NCBI GenBank assembly: GCA_024401475.1
Contig: JAKSKZ010000003.1
Coordinates: forward strand, 1-64,000
DNA length: 64,000 nucleotides
Source of the DNA: Paludibacteraceae bacterium
GTDB lineage: Bacteria > Bacteroidota > Bacteroidia > Bacteroidales > Paludibacteraceae
Direction of reading: 5' to 3'
Shown here: positions 42,385-51,111 of the stretch, piece by piece
How the letters are laid out: the number at the start of each line of letters is the position of its first letter
How positions within the stretch are numbered: position 1 is the stretch's first letter
Position numbers and translations under genes: made by a program
Notes under the pieces: model-generated
What the model was told of the DNA's origin: nothing
Seen by the model: the letters and a program-made list of their open reading frames with translations, nothing else
Database searches by the model: none

Positions 42385-42975
42385 ATGGAAGCGTTAGAGA
42401 CATTGACTGACGAAGAGTTGGTTGAATTGTATGCCAATGATGTCAACGAGGCATTTGACTTGTTGCTCAACAGGCATAAGAACAAGGTGTTTTCTTACAT
42501 TTACCTTGCCGTCAAGGATAGAGATCTTGCAAACGACCTCTTCCAAGAGACGTTCATCAAAGCGATTACGACTATCAAGCAAGGAAGATACACGGAAAAG
42601 GGCAAGTTTATTGCTTGGATCATGCGCATCTCCCACAATCTTATCATCGACTGCTTCAGAAAAGACAAGAGCGAGAATACGATTTCTAATGAGGATTCTG
42701 AAGTTGACCTTTTCAACGACTGCAAGCTCTACGACGACAGCATCGAAGATGATATGGTTCGCGATCAAGTTTTCGCCGACATCGTGAAATTGATGGAGCA
42801 CTTGCCCGACAATCAAAAAGAGGTGTTGAGGATGAGATTCTTCGAAGACCTCTCTTTCAAGGAGATTGCTGACATGACAGGCGTGAGCATCAACACCGCA
42901 CTCGGCCGTATGCGTTACGCATTGATGAACATTCGAAGAATGGCAGAAGAAAACAAAATTTCACTCGAGTATTAA
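42385..42975 (+). CDS. ECF-type RNA polymerase sigma factor
   Basis: 196 residues. Region 2 (about 20-95): LLLNRHKNKVFSYIYLAVKDRDLANDLFQETFIKA and WIMRISHNLIIDCFRK. Region 4 (about 130-185): LMEHLPDNQKEVLRMRFFEDLSFKEIADMTGVS and helix-turn-helix NTALGRMRYALMNIRR. No region 1 or 3, so ECF class. No anti-sigma gene of the FecR or zinc-finger kind is adjacent, unlike most Bacteroidetes ECF genes, so it is probably controlled by expression level or a distant partner. The 125-nt leader is unusually long. Ends at a terminator. Confidence 0.9.
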   Translation: MEALETLTDEELVELYANDVNEAFDLLLNRHKNKVFSYIYLAVKDRDLANDLFQETFIKAITTIKQGRYTEKGKFIAWIMRISHNLIIDCFRKDKSENTISNEDSEVDLFNDCKLYDDSIEDDMVRDQVFADIVKLMEHLPDNQKEVLRMRFFEDLSFKEIADMTGVSINTALGRMRYALMNIRRMAEENKISLEY

Positions 42976-43014
42976 CAACCCATCCCCGTTCCGGCGGTTA
43001 TGGTGACACATCAC

Positions 43015-43043
43015 AAGGAGCAGATTTTTTCTGCTCCTTTTTT
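43015..43043 (+). terminator. Rho-independent terminator
   Basis: 9-bp perfect stem AAGGAGCAG/CTGCTCCTT with a T-rich loop and a T-run. Confidence 0.85.
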
Positions 43044-43148
43044 AATGTCCCTATTTAGCAATGAGAAATTGTAAATTCTTAACTCTATTTTTCTCCTAAT
43101 CTGCCCAAAATTTGCGTATTTTGCAAAGTATAATTATGCGATAAGATT

Positions 43149-43967
43149 ATGAAGAAGACAATAATAGCATCACTACTCATACTCATGTTCCCCCTTTTCT
43201 CTTTTGGGCAACCGAACATTGCCGAAAAGGAACAGGCAATCGCACTACTTTTCGAATCTCTAAAATCATCTGAAGATGATTCCGAAAAACAAACCATCAG
43301 TCAAAAAATAGAATCTGAATTGATGGAGGTTCTCCAATCTCAAGAATCTTTCAGCTACGCATTCGACAGCCTCAAATATATCGGGAAGGTTACATCCGAC
43401 GACGGGAAAGTCCGTGTTTACACTTGGCTCTACCCTCTCTACGACAAAACTTTCGGCTACGGCGGCCTCATTCAATATAAAAAAAACAAAAAAGAGTTGG
43501 TCGTCACTCGCCTTTCCATGAAAAGGAAAGCGCGCGTCCCAGGTGCTGGTCAACGCATTCCAGCCGGAGATTGGTATGGCGCCCTATACTACAAGGCAGT
43601 CCATGTCAGCAAAGGCAACTACTATGTCCTCTTAGGTTGGGGAGGCAACAATGCCGCTTCGACTTTTAAAGTGATCGAACCAGTTGACTTCGACGGAAAG
43701 GGCAAACCCAATTTCGGGAAAACAGTAATAAAGCCCAAAGGCAGAACACTACACAGATTCGTGCTCGAATATAGTTCCGAAGCCAAGGTCAACTTGAACT
43801 ACGAAACCAAAGGGAAAAGAATCGTGTTTGACCACTTGGTCCCTTCCGAACCCATCTATAACAAGATATACTCATACTATGGTCCAGACTTCACTTACGA
43901 CGCTTTCGAGTTGAAAAAAGGGAAATGGATCATGGTGGAAAATATCGATTTAAAAAACGACAATTAA
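43149..43967 (+). CDS. Secreted protein of unknown function upstream of DPP III
   Basis: 272 residues with a signal peptide (MKKTIIASLLILMFPLFSFG). The mature part is beta-rich with aromatic patches (AGDWYGALYYKAVHVSKGNY, YVLLGWGGNNAASTFKVIEP). Cleavage near SFGQ leaves no lipid Cys, so it is periplasmic or exported. I recognise no named family. Its stop is 13 nt before the DPP III lipoprotein gene, so the two are probably made together. Confidence 0.75.
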   Translation: MKKTIIASLLILMFPLFSFGQPNIAEKEQAIALLFESLKSSEDDSEKQTISQKIESELMEVLQSQESFSYAFDSLKYIGKVTSDDGKVRVYTWLYPLYDKTFGYGGLIQYKKNKKELVVTRLSMKRKARVPGAGQRIPAGDWYGALYYKAVHVSKGNYYVLLGWGGNNAASTFKVIEPVDFDGKGKPNFGKTVIKPKGRTLHRFVLEYSSEAKVNLNYETKGKRIVFDHLVPSEPIYNKIYSYYGPDFTYDAFELKKGKWIMVENIDLKNDN

Positions 43968-43980
43968 CGGTTCTATCAAA

Positions 43981-46032
43981 ATGAAGAAATTTTTAATTTT
44001 TACATCCATGACATATCTTTTATCAGCATGTGGAGGTGGCGTCAGCAATGACACGAGCCTTCCTACAGAAGAGAAATTTTGCTATTCTGTCGATAAATTC
44101 GCCGATGTCGAAGTTTTGCGCTACAAAGTGCCAGGTTTCGAGTCGCTCACTCTCAACCAAAAGAAACTGATATACTTTCTTTCGCAAGCCGCATTGGAGG
44201 GAAGAGACATCCTCTTCGACCAAAACAATAAATACAACCTCATCATTCGCAAGACTTTGGAAGGCATTTACGAAAGTTATCAAGACAAAAATTCCGAAGA
44301 GTTCAAAGCTTTAGAGACATACCTCAAACGAGTTTGGTTCTCCAACGGTATTCACCACCACTACGCAACAGACAAATTCCGTCCAGACTTCTCGGAGAAG
44401 TTCTTCCGCGACGCGGTCATGCAAACCAACGACGACAAACTTCCGCTTCAAGCCTACGGAAACGACAAGAAGTCGTTGCTCGACGCCATTGTCCCTGTCA
44501 TTTTCGACACGACCATCTACGCAAAGCGCGTCAACCAAGCAGAAGGTGCAGACCTAATCGTCACTTCTGCCAACAACTACTATGAAGGCGTGACTGAGAA
44601 AGAGGTGGATGCTTTCTACGATGCCATGCGTGACACAACTGATGCAACTCCAATTTCCTACGGACTCAACAGCAAGCTAACCAAAGAGAATGGAAAGTTG
44701 ACCGAAAAGACTTGGAAAGTGGGAGGTATGTACACCGCCGCAATCGAGAAAATTCTTTTCTGGCTGGGAAAAGCAGAAGGTGTGGCAGAAAACGACAAAC
44801 AAAAGGCTGTCATCCAAAAACTTATCGAATTTTACAAAACTGGCGATTTGAAGACATTCGACGATTATAGCATTCTTTGGGTGAAAGACCAAGACTCAAG
44901 AATCGACTTTGTCAACGGATTCATCGAAACATACGGAGATCCTCTTGGGTTGAAGGCAAGCTGGGAATCTATTGTCAATTTCAAAGATATCGAGGCGACA
45001 CACCGCACAGAGGTCATCAGCCAAAACGCACAATGGTTTGAAGACCATTCGCCAGTTGCAAAAGAGTTCAAGAAACCGGAAGTGAAGGGCGTAAGCGCCA
45101 AGGTAATCACGGCGGCCATCTTAGCAGGCGACTGCTACCCTGCCACCCCAATCGGCATCAATCTGCCCAACAGCAATTGGATTAGACAGATCCACGGCTC
45201 AAAATCCGTGACCATCGAAAACATCACCGATGCCTACGACAAGGCAGCCAAAGGCAATGGATTCAAAGAAGAGTTCGTTTGGAGCCAAACGGAAATCGAT
45301 TTGATGAACCAATACGGATTCATCACAGGCAATATGCACACCGACCTCCACGAATGCCTCGGACACGGTTCCGGCCAACTGCTTCCGGGCGTCAGCCAAG
45401 ATGCACTCCGCGCCTACGGAGCCACCATCGAAGAGGCACGCGCCGACCTATTCGGACTTTACTACGAAGCAGACGACAAACTTGTCGAACTCGGCTTGTT
45501 GCCTAACAAAGAGGCTTTCAAGGCTGAATACTACAGTTATATGATGAACGGACTGATGACGCAACTCATGCGCATCGAATTAGGCAATGACATAGAAGAG
45601 GCCCACATGCGCAACCGACAGTTGATAGCCCGTTGGATCCTTGAAAAGGGAGCCGCAGAGAAGGTAGTCGAACTCAAGAAGAGAGACGGAAAGACATTCG
45701 TCGTCATCAACGACTATCAAAAGATGAGAGGTTTGGTAGGACAACTGCTTGCCGAAATCCAACGCATCAAATCAGAGGGAGACTTCGAAGGAGCGAAAAA
45801 CCTCGTAGAGACCTACGCCGTGAAAGTTGATTCCACCCTACACAAAGAGGTGAAAGAGCGCTATGCGAAACTAAATCTTGCCCCATACAAAGGTTTCGTC
45901 AACCCAATCTACGAACCGGAGATGGACAAAAACGGCGAAATCATCGATGTCAAAGTCAAATACGACGAAGGATATACCGAGCAAATGCTCCGTTACGGGA
46001 AAGAGCATTCGCACCTCCCCGTCATCAACTAA
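43981..46032 (+). CDS. Dipeptidyl peptidase III (M49) lipoprotein
   Basis: 683 residues. Zinc metallopeptidase releasing N-terminal dipeptides. Zinc site HECLGH (457-462) and the second motif EEARAD with E485 as third ligand; the Cys inside HECLGH is as reported for Bacteroides DPP III rather than the Leu of the animal enzyme. The N-terminus is a lipoprotein signal ending LSACGGG, so the enzyme is anchored in the envelope, not cytoplasmic. Length and the helical upper and lower lobes fit the family. The gene follows the secreted 272-aa protein and ends at a strong terminator. Confidence 0.94.
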   Translation: MKKFLIFTSMTYLLSACGGGVSNDTSLPTEEKFCYSVDKFADVEVLRYKVPGFESLTLNQKKLIYFLSQAALEGRDILFDQNNKYNLIIRKTLEGIYESYQDKNSEEFKALETYLKRVWFSNGIHHHYATDKFRPDFSEKFFRDAVMQTNDDKLPLQAYGNDKKSLLDAIVPVIFDTTIYAKRVNQAEGADLIVTSANNYYEGVTEKEVDAFYDAMRDTTDATPISYGLNSKLTKENGKLTEKTWKVGGMYTAAIEKILFWLGKAEGVAENDKQKAVIQKLIEFYKTGDLKTFDDYSILWVKDQDSRIDFVNGFIETYGDPLGLKASWESIVNFKDIEATHRTEVISQNAQWFEDHSPVAKEFKKPEVKGVSAKVITAAILAGDCYPATPIGINLPNSNWIRQIHGSKSVTIENITDAYDKAAKGNGFKEEFVWSQTEIDLMNQYGFITGNMHTDLHECLGHGSGQLLPGVSQDALRAYGATIEEARADLFGLYYEADDKLVELGLLPNKEAFKAEYYSYMMNGLMTQLMRIELGNDIEEAHMRNRQLIARWILEKGAAEKVVELKKRDGKTFVVINDYQKMRGLVGQLLAEIQRIKSEGDFEGAKNLVETYAVKVDSTLHKEVKERYAKLNLAPYKGFVNPIYEPEMDKNGEIIDVKVKYDEGYTEQMLRYGKEHSHLPVIN

Positions 46033-46043
46033 ATTTCACCAAT

Positions 46044-46085
46044 ATCATGTAGGGCTAATATTTTATAGCCCTATATGATTTTTGA
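46044..46085 (+). terminator. Rho-independent terminator after DPP III
   Basis: 14-bp stem ATCATGTAGGGCTA/TAGCCCTATATGAT (one G-U), 8-nt loop, T-run. Confidence 0.85.
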
Positions 46086-46105
46086 GAATTGTATAATGGT
46101 AGAAT

Positions 46106-46630
46106 ATGAGTAAAAAATCTTTCTCTCCTATCCTTTTAGTCGCAAGTCCATTCATTCTATTGTGGTTGGGCATTGTGGTTACGATAATCTATAAAGTATA
46201 TGAATCGGAACAAGCAAAAAAGGACCCCGATTATCAGCCACCGATTGTCGATGTTGAGTATAGAACCGACACGGACTATCTGATAGAAGTGACCAATGTC
46301 GAATATATCGGAATCTTACATGGGGCATATAGAAAACTATACAAAGCGGATGTCATCACTATGGAGATTAAGAAGCAAATAGACAATGTGGAAGACCCCA
46401 CCATATACTATCAGAAAGAAAACAACCGTATCTATTTTATGAGTACCGCACCAATGGAGGTCAACCGCAACGACACCTTGGTTTTTGAGAACAATTTGGA
46501 ACGTTCCGAAATTCGAGAAAAATCAACAGGGCAAGTTTTCGATGATTTAATCGACCATATCCGCCATTTTTCTCGGAAAAGGATGGAAAATAAATATATG
46601 ATACCCATAGCGGCACTTGAACATTTTTAG
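46106..46630 (+). CDS. Single-pass membrane protein of unknown function
   Basis: 174 residues. One membrane helix (about 9-30, LLVASPFILLWLGIVVTIIY), then a charged periplasmic or cytoplasmic domain of about 140 residues with mixed beta/alpha character (LIEVTNVEYIGILHGAYRKL, KIYFMSTAPMEVNRNDTLVF). No known family. It has no strong promoter of its own and lies 74 nt after DPP III beyond a terminator. Confidence 0.6.
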   Translation: MSKKSFSPILLVASPFILLWLGIVVTIIYKVYESEQAKKDPDYQPPIVDVEYRTDTDYLIEVTNVEYIGILHGAYRKLYKADVITMEIKKQIDNVEDPTIYYQKENNRIYFMSTAPMEVNRNDTLVFENNLERSEIREKSTGQVFDDLIDHIRHFSRKRMENKYMIPIAALEHF

Positions 46631-46694
46631 CCGAAGTTCACAAATCAACTTGGTTAAAAACACAAGCAAGTCAGCAAGCCTCACTATACTATAG

Positions 46695-46735
46695 TCCCAC
46701 AAGCGCCCACCTTTCGGCATTTGTGGGATTTTTGT
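46695..46735 (+). terminator. Rho-independent terminator
   Basis: Perfect 8-bp stem TCCCACAA/TTGTGGGA with an 18-nt loop followed by TTTTTG. Confidence 0.7.
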
Positions 46736-46830
46736 TTCCTCAAATGGAATTGTCCACAACAAAAGCAACAATCTTTATTTTTTCTAAAAAAAAGCAGAGC
46801 AAACAAGGTCATTTTTTGGTTTTTTTATCT

Positions 46831-46838
46831 TACATTTG
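46831..46838 (+). promoter_or_regulatory. -7 promoter element of the tonB gene
   Basis: TACATTTG, 45 nt before the ATG. Confidence 0.55.
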
Positions 46839-46883
46839 TCATCGTGAAGTGAAAATAAGTAACAATTAAGAAAAACATATAAG

Positions 46884-47567
46884 ATGGAAATTAAAAAATC
46901 AGCTAAAGCGGACTTGGAGAACAAACGCTCGACGTATGTTCTTTTGGGTTTGGTATTGGCCTTGTCTTTTATGTACATCTGTTTTGAGTGGACAGAAACA
47001 GAGGTAAAAAAGGTCGAGATCGCTGTCAGCGATCAGATAGAGATTGAGGAGGAGATGGTCCAACAAACCGTGCAACAGAACACTCCACCGCCACCACCAC
47101 CACCACCACCAGCAGCCGTTGTAAACGAAGTGTTGGAAATCGTAAAGAACGAAGAAGTTGTTGAATCAAGAGAAATAAAGGGAGAGGACGTAAACCAAGT
47201 AGTCGAAATCCCAACTGTTGTTGAGCAACCACAAGAGACTGAGGAAATTGAAGAGATCTTTACTATCGTAGAGGAGAAACCTTCATTCCCAGGTGGAGAC
47301 AAGGCATTGATGGAATATCTTTCTAAGAACATCAAGTACCCTACTATCGCACAAGAGGCTGGAATCAAGGGCCGTGTCACTGTATCATTCGTCGTTAACA
47401 AGGACGGTAAGATCGTAGATGTGCAAGTTGTAAGAGGTGTTCACGAAAGCTTGGACAAAGAGGCTGTCAGAGTCGTTCAATCCATGCCAGCATGGAAGCC
47501 AGGAAAACAAAGTGGTAAGCCAGTTCGTGCAAGATACACTTTGCCAGTTATGTTCAAATTGCAGTAA
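46884..47567 (+). CDS. TonB-family energy transducer
   Basis: 227 residues. Short cytoplasmic N-terminus, one membrane helix (about 19-36), an acidic segment with a run of nine Pro (68-76), then the C-terminal TonB domain (about 140-227): SFPGGDKALMEYLSKNIKYP, GIKGRVTVSFVVNKDGKIVD and VRARYTLPVMFKL. Transfers proton-motive-force energy to outer-membrane TonB-dependent transporters. No ExbB/ExbD genes are adjacent. Single gene with its own promoter and terminator. Confidence 0.93.
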   Translation: MEIKKSAKADLENKRSTYVLLGLVLALSFMYICFEWTETEVKKVEIAVSDQIEIEEEMVQQTVQQNTPPPPPPPPPAAVVNEVLEIVKNEEVVESREIKGEDVNQVVEIPTVVEQPQETEEIEEIFTIVEEKPSFPGGDKALMEYLSKNIKYPTIAQEAGIKGRVTVSFVVNKDGKIVDVQVVRGVHESLDKEAVRVVQSMPAWKPGKQSGKPVRARYTLPVMFKLQ

Positions 47568-47589
47568 TCAATTTACAGCACATATAAAC

Positions 47590-47619
47590 AAAAAAGGATG
47601 CCGAGAAGCATCCTTTTTT
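47590..47619 (+). terminator. Rho-independent terminator after tonB
   Basis: 12-bp perfect stem AAAAAAGGATGC/GCATCCTTTTTT, 6-nt loop. Confidence 0.9.
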
Positions 47620-47721
47620 GTTTCCTTGACGATGCATTAGCAAAACTATTCCCCATTAGGGGATTAACATTGTGTGTTATCAGTCACAAAATAGGACACA
47701 GCCTATCCTATAGACGTTTTC

Positions 47722-47729
47722 TAAATTTG
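47722..47729 (+). promoter_or_regulatory. -7 promoter element deciding the YwqG-like start
   Basis: TAAATTTG, only 9 nt before the ATG at 47739. It places the gene start inside a longer open frame that begins at 47598. Confidence 0.6.
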
Positions 47730-47738
47730 TATAGAAAT

Positions 47739-48644
47739 ATGAGTTTTTTTGATTGGTTGAAAAGAGTGTTCGGTAGCACGTCAAAAACCACACCTAACGA
47801 ATACGAACCTCTTGACGAGGAGATAGATGAGGCTAAGATTCAAAGAGAAATGGACTTATCCCAGAAGGTACTCGCACAAATGAAGGAGAAAACCATCAAG
47901 CCTCTTTTGCGTCTAAAACTTACAGACGAATCCGTTTCTTTGACAGGAAACAAAGTCGGCGGACTCCCTTATATTCCATCCAAAGAAGCTGTTCCCTTTG
48001 ATGCGAAAGGAATGCCGCTTCAAATGTTGGCACAGATAAATTGCGCTGAACTCTCGCACTTACCCGATTTTCCTCAAACAGGGTTGCTACAATTCTGGAT
48101 TGGTCAAGATGGAAGTTTCGGTCTATTTGACGACAAGGGATTTCGTGTAGTCTGGTATGAGACTATTGACGAGGAGATTTCGGAGGCGGACGTCCGCTCT
48201 TGGTTTGCAGAACTACCTCAACCCGAGAAGAAGTATTCTCCTGTCGATGGAGAATTCGGCCTTGCTTATGAGAATGATAACGAAGCCATGCCTTTGTCCG
48301 ATGCTCATTTCAATCCAATCTTCACTCCTTTGTACAACGCCTTAGCAGGAGAGAACACCATAGAAGATAGATTTGAACTCACAGGCGAAGCTAACGAAAT
48401 GATTTGGGACTCCATAAGTGGCGATGGACATAAAATCGGAGGATATCCAACCTTTTGTCAAGAAGACCCTCGAGAAGAAGATTCAGACAAAACTGTCCTA
48501 TTATTGCAGATTGATAGTGATTATGACGGAGAAAGGAACAAGACGATTTGGGGCGATGGCGGCGTCTGCAACTTCTTCTGTACTCCTGATGAGTTGAAGA
48601 GACGAGACTTCTCTAACGTTCTCTATAATTGGGATTGCAATTAG
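47739..48644 (+). CDS. YwqG-like DUF1963 protein
   Basis: 301 residues from MSFFDWLKRVFGS. The long open frame begins earlier (47598) but overlaps the tonB terminator, and the promoter at 47722-47729 supports the internal start. Sequence features: VGGLPYIPSKEAVPFDAKGM, MLAQINCAELSHLPDFPQTGLLQFWIG, HKIGGYPTFCQEDP, then LLLQIDSD and FFCTPDEL, the YwqG/DUF1963 pattern of paired beta domains. Cytoplasmic; function unknown. Confidence 0.85.
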   Translation: MSFFDWLKRVFGSTSKTTPNEYEPLDEEIDEAKIQREMDLSQKVLAQMKEKTIKPLLRLKLTDESVSLTGNKVGGLPYIPSKEAVPFDAKGMPLQMLAQINCAELSHLPDFPQTGLLQFWIGQDGSFGLFDDKGFRVVWYETIDEEISEADVRSWFAELPQPEKKYSPVDGEFGLAYENDNEAMPLSDAHFNPIFTPLYNALAGENTIEDRFELTGEANEMIWDSISGDGHKIGGYPTFCQEDPREEDSDKTVLLLQIDSDYDGERNKTIWGDGGVCNFFCTPDELKRRDFSNVLYNWDCN

Positions 48645-48897
48645 TAGGCGGGGAACAGATAGCTCTGCTGCACACACGAGGGCGAAGTTCTTGTTTTCAA
48701 GCCTTAACTAATGACTATGGGACTACGAAAAACTGACACCAGACAGAATCAAAGAGACGTTGAATGTTTTAGAATCAACCTTCGGGCTGATTTTATCGTT
48801 TTATAGCGTTTTTAGGCTATATTTGTATATATGAAATTAATAAAATAGATGTTTACTTTTCTTTAAAGGTTCAATAATTGTTAAATATCTCATTAAA
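48645..48897. other. Intergenic region with possible coding remnant
   Basis: Contains an open stretch at 48715-48830 (reading WDYEKLTPDRIKETLNVLES) without a start codon, which may be a degraded 3' gene end, and the FISUMP promoter at 48818-48825. Confidence 0.3.
48818..48825 (+). promoter_or_regulatory. -7 promoter element of the FISUMP lipoprotein gene
   Basis: TATATTTG, 72 nt before the ATG at 48898. Confidence 0.5.
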
Positions 48898-49605
48898 ATG
48901 AAAAACAAATTTACATTATTTGCCTGCAATTGTATTCTGTTAATGGCGATGCTTTCATCTTGCGGTGGAACTCAACATGAAAACAATATTGAATATAGTC
49001 TTTCGATTGATTCTTCAAAAACAGCTGTCGATTTAGGCCTCAGTGTGAAGTGGGCGGCATGCAACCTTGGCGCCTCAAAGCCTGAGGGTTGTGGCAGTTA
49101 TTACGCATGGGGCGAGACAATGCCAAAGACAAAATATACAGAAGATAACAGCAACTGGTATGGTGTTGACTATGATGTGCTCAGGTCAAAAGGAGTAATC
49201 AACAGCCGTGGAAATCTGACAGCAAGATACGATGCTGCAACTGCCAACTGGGGTGCAGGATGGCGAATGCCGACACTCGACGAGATTAAAGAATTGAAGA
49301 GCCGTTGCCGTTGGAACTGGACTACCATGAACGGAGTGAAAGGCTACAAAGTAACAGGCCCAAGTGGCAAGTCCATATTTCTTCCTACTGCTGGCTACCG
49401 CTCGGGCATAGAGTCCTACGGCCGCGCCCGACAAAAGCCCCATAAAATAGCCTACAGCGTCGACAGTAGCGGCGGCTATTGGAGCTCGACGGCTGGCGAC
49501 AATAGCGGATACGCGTTCCTCTTCAGCTTCGATTCAGACTATTTCGATTGGTTCGTCACCACCAACCGCGACCTCGGTCACAGTGTGCGTCCTGTCTCAG
49601 AATAG
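48898..49605 (+). CDS. FISUMP-domain lipoprotein
   Basis: 235 residues. Lipobox MLSSC at 22. The rest is a FISUMP (Fibrobacter succinogenes major paralogous) domain: AVDLGLSVKWAACNLGA, YYAWGETMPKTKY, GAGWRMPTLDEIKEL, YWSSTAGDNSGYAFLFSFDS and SVRPVSE. It has the C-type-lectin-like or formylglycine-enzyme-related layout common to secreted Bacteroidetes and Fibrobacter proteins. Probably surface-exposed; the ligand is unknown. Start chosen at MKNKFTLFACNCILL. Confidence 0.85.
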   Translation: MKNKFTLFACNCILLMAMLSSCGGTQHENNIEYSLSIDSSKTAVDLGLSVKWAACNLGASKPEGCGSYYAWGETMPKTKYTEDNSNWYGVDYDVLRSKGVINSRGNLTARYDAATANWGAGWRMPTLDEIKELKSRCRWNWTTMNGVKGYKVTGPSGKSIFLPTAGYRSGIESYGRARQKPHKIAYSVDSSGGYWSSTAGDNSGYAFLFSFDSDYFDWFVTTNRDLGHSVRPVSE

Positions 49606-50019
49606 GGTGCCGCTCGAAGAGCGTATCCGATTATTTGATTATTTGATTATTTCTTTGATTTTATTTATGGCCACAATGAAGGAAACGGTGAAGGCTGAAA
49701 GTGAAACGCCTTTCAACGTGATTCGTCTGATAAAAGTGAACAATGGTTTCTTGCGTGCGTACAACAAAAGTGCGTGGAAGTTTTACACTTTTGTCAAGCT
49801 TAATTCTTAATTTGAGAATCACAAACAATTAGGCCCAAAATATAACTGTCAGTTTTAAACATTAATTGTCATTAATCGTCCACTAATTTATTCATTAATA
49901 TCTAATCAGTATTTCATAAAACATTCTATCAATCATCAAATTAACGACTAATCAATGGTAATTAATGCTTAACAAATCAGCATAGACTTCCAGAAATCGT
50001 AGTATACAGATCGTAATTT
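49606..50019. other. Intergenic region between FISUMP and PAP2 genes
   Basis: Contains one possible tiny ORF (49667-49810). After 49820 the sequence is very AT-rich with many ATTAAT words and no clear structure. Confidence 0.45.
49667..49810 (+). CDS. Possible 47-aa peptide
   Basis: MATMKETVKAESETPFNVIR followed by LIKVNNGFLRAYNKSAWKF and a short hydrophobic end. Short peptides with the same flavour (NPFNVIRLIKVNNGFxRAYxxSAW) occur as hypothetical proteins in Bacteroidales in my recollection, but I cannot confirm this. No promoter element seen. It could be a relic of a longer gene. Confidence 0.3.
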   Translation: MATMKETVKAESETPFNVIRLIKVNNGFLRAYNKSAWKFYTFVKLNS

Positions 50020-50709
50020 TCATTGTTGCCAAACAGGAGACAAAGCGACAAGAGCGAACACCACAAATATACCTAACAACAAAAAGACAAGACGGTTCAA
50101 ATCTGCCGTTTGGAATCCCGAGATAGTATAGACCGAGTTGGAAGTTCGGAAAGGTTCGCCCAACCATCTTCTATAGCAGAAATAGCACAAGCAACCAATA
50201 GAGACGCCCAAAACTGTTCCCACCAGAATATCGCCAGGGAAATGAACCCCCAAATAGATTCGAGAATAGGCACACACGGATGCCCAAATCAAAGAAAAGA
50301 CCGTATAGAAACGATAACGGAAAAGCAACGAAGTAAAAACGGCAAAGCCAAAGGAATTTGCAGCATGCGAGGAGGGAAATCCGAATTGTCCACCATGATA
50401 ATCATGAACATATTGCAAAAGATCCATCACCAATGGATCATGGCTTGGGCGAACACGAGCCACCCACGGCTTAAGAATCGAAGACGAAATCTGGTCGCAC
50501 AACAAAAAGACCATTGCTATCATCAGAACTATCCACAACGCCTGCTTGCCCTTCGCTTTATACAAGACATACAATAGAAATAGTATCGCCGGAGTCCAAA
50601 CTGCTATTTGGGAAGACATCCACATAAATCCATCCATAAATCCATTATGGGAACCACTCAAATTCAGTGCGACCATCAATTCACGGTCTAATGCCAACAA
50701 TTGCTCCAT
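50020..50709 (-). CDS. PAP2-family membrane phosphatase
   Basis: 229 residues with about five to six membrane helices. The three-part catalytic signature is complete: KPWVARVRP, PSSHAANS and SRIYLGVHFPGD. Probably a lipid phosphatase such as undecaprenyl-pyrophosphate or phosphatidylglycerophosphate phosphatase, acting on the periplasmic face. C-terminal extra helix (about 205-226). Promoter 24 nt upstream. Confidence 0.9.
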   Translation of the reverse strand: MEQLLALDRELMVALNLSGSHNGFMDGFMWMSSQIAVWTPAILFLLYVLYKAKGKQALWIVLMIAMVFLLCDQISSSILKPWVARVRPSHDPLVMDLLQYVHDYHGGQFGFPSSHAANSFGFAVFTSLLFRYRFYTVFSLIWASVCAYSRIYLGVHFPGDILVGTVLGVSIGCLCYFCYRRWLGEPFRTSNSVYTISGFQTADLNRLVFLLLGIFVVFALVALSPVWQQ

Positions 50710-50732
50710 TGCTATTCCATTTGAAATTTTTA

Positions 50733-50740
50733 CAAAAGTA
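50733..50740 (-). promoter_or_regulatory. -7 promoter element of the PAP2 gene
   Basis: Minus strand TACTTTTG. Confidence 0.55.
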
Positions 50741-50887
50741 CGCCAATACCATAAAAGTTCAAAATCAACACCCCATTTTTAAATCAAGACCTAACTATCG
50801 ATAGGAAGGAAGACCTATAAATCAGACGAAAAGAGTCACCATCTTCCGCTTTTTGACAAAAGACAACTTTATTACGAAAATTATGAC

Positions 50888-50895
50888 TAAATTTG
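50888..50895 (+). promoter_or_regulatory. -7 promoter element of the trkA-trkH operon
   Basis: TAAATTTG; gives a leader of about 210 nt. Confidence 0.5.
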
Positions 50896-51111
50896 CAGTT
50901 CAGAATTCTTAAAGAATCCTTGTTAATAAATTTCTGCGAAATTAAAGTAATGCCTCAAAAGAGGAGTCGAATCTTACACAATAAAACAAGTAATTGAATT
51001 TCTGAGATTAATTGTTTCCAAAGAAAGGATGATGTTCAACATTTATGGTCTAAGATTGACATTACAGAAAAAGAAACACAAGGAACTATACTATAAATTA
51101 AGGATAAAAAA

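Larger units (their letters stand above)
50710..51111. other. Divergent region with a long trkA leader
   Basis: Holds the PAP2 promoter (50733-50740), the trkA promoter (50888-50895) and a leader of about 210 nt. No named riboswitch recognised. A 32-codon frame at 51029-51126 overlaps the trkA start. Confidence 0.45.

Noticed and set aside
43085..43297. Minus-strand frame over the start of the secreted gene
   Set aside because: Shadow of the signal-peptide-bearing gene at 43149.
47598..47738. Upstream extension of the YwqG-like protein
   Set aside because: It begins inside the tonB terminator and precedes the gene's own promoter element.
50896..51111. A potassium or c-di-AMP riboswitch in the trkA leader
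   Set aside because: No conserved helices or known aptamer motifs can be seen; only the leader length is notable.
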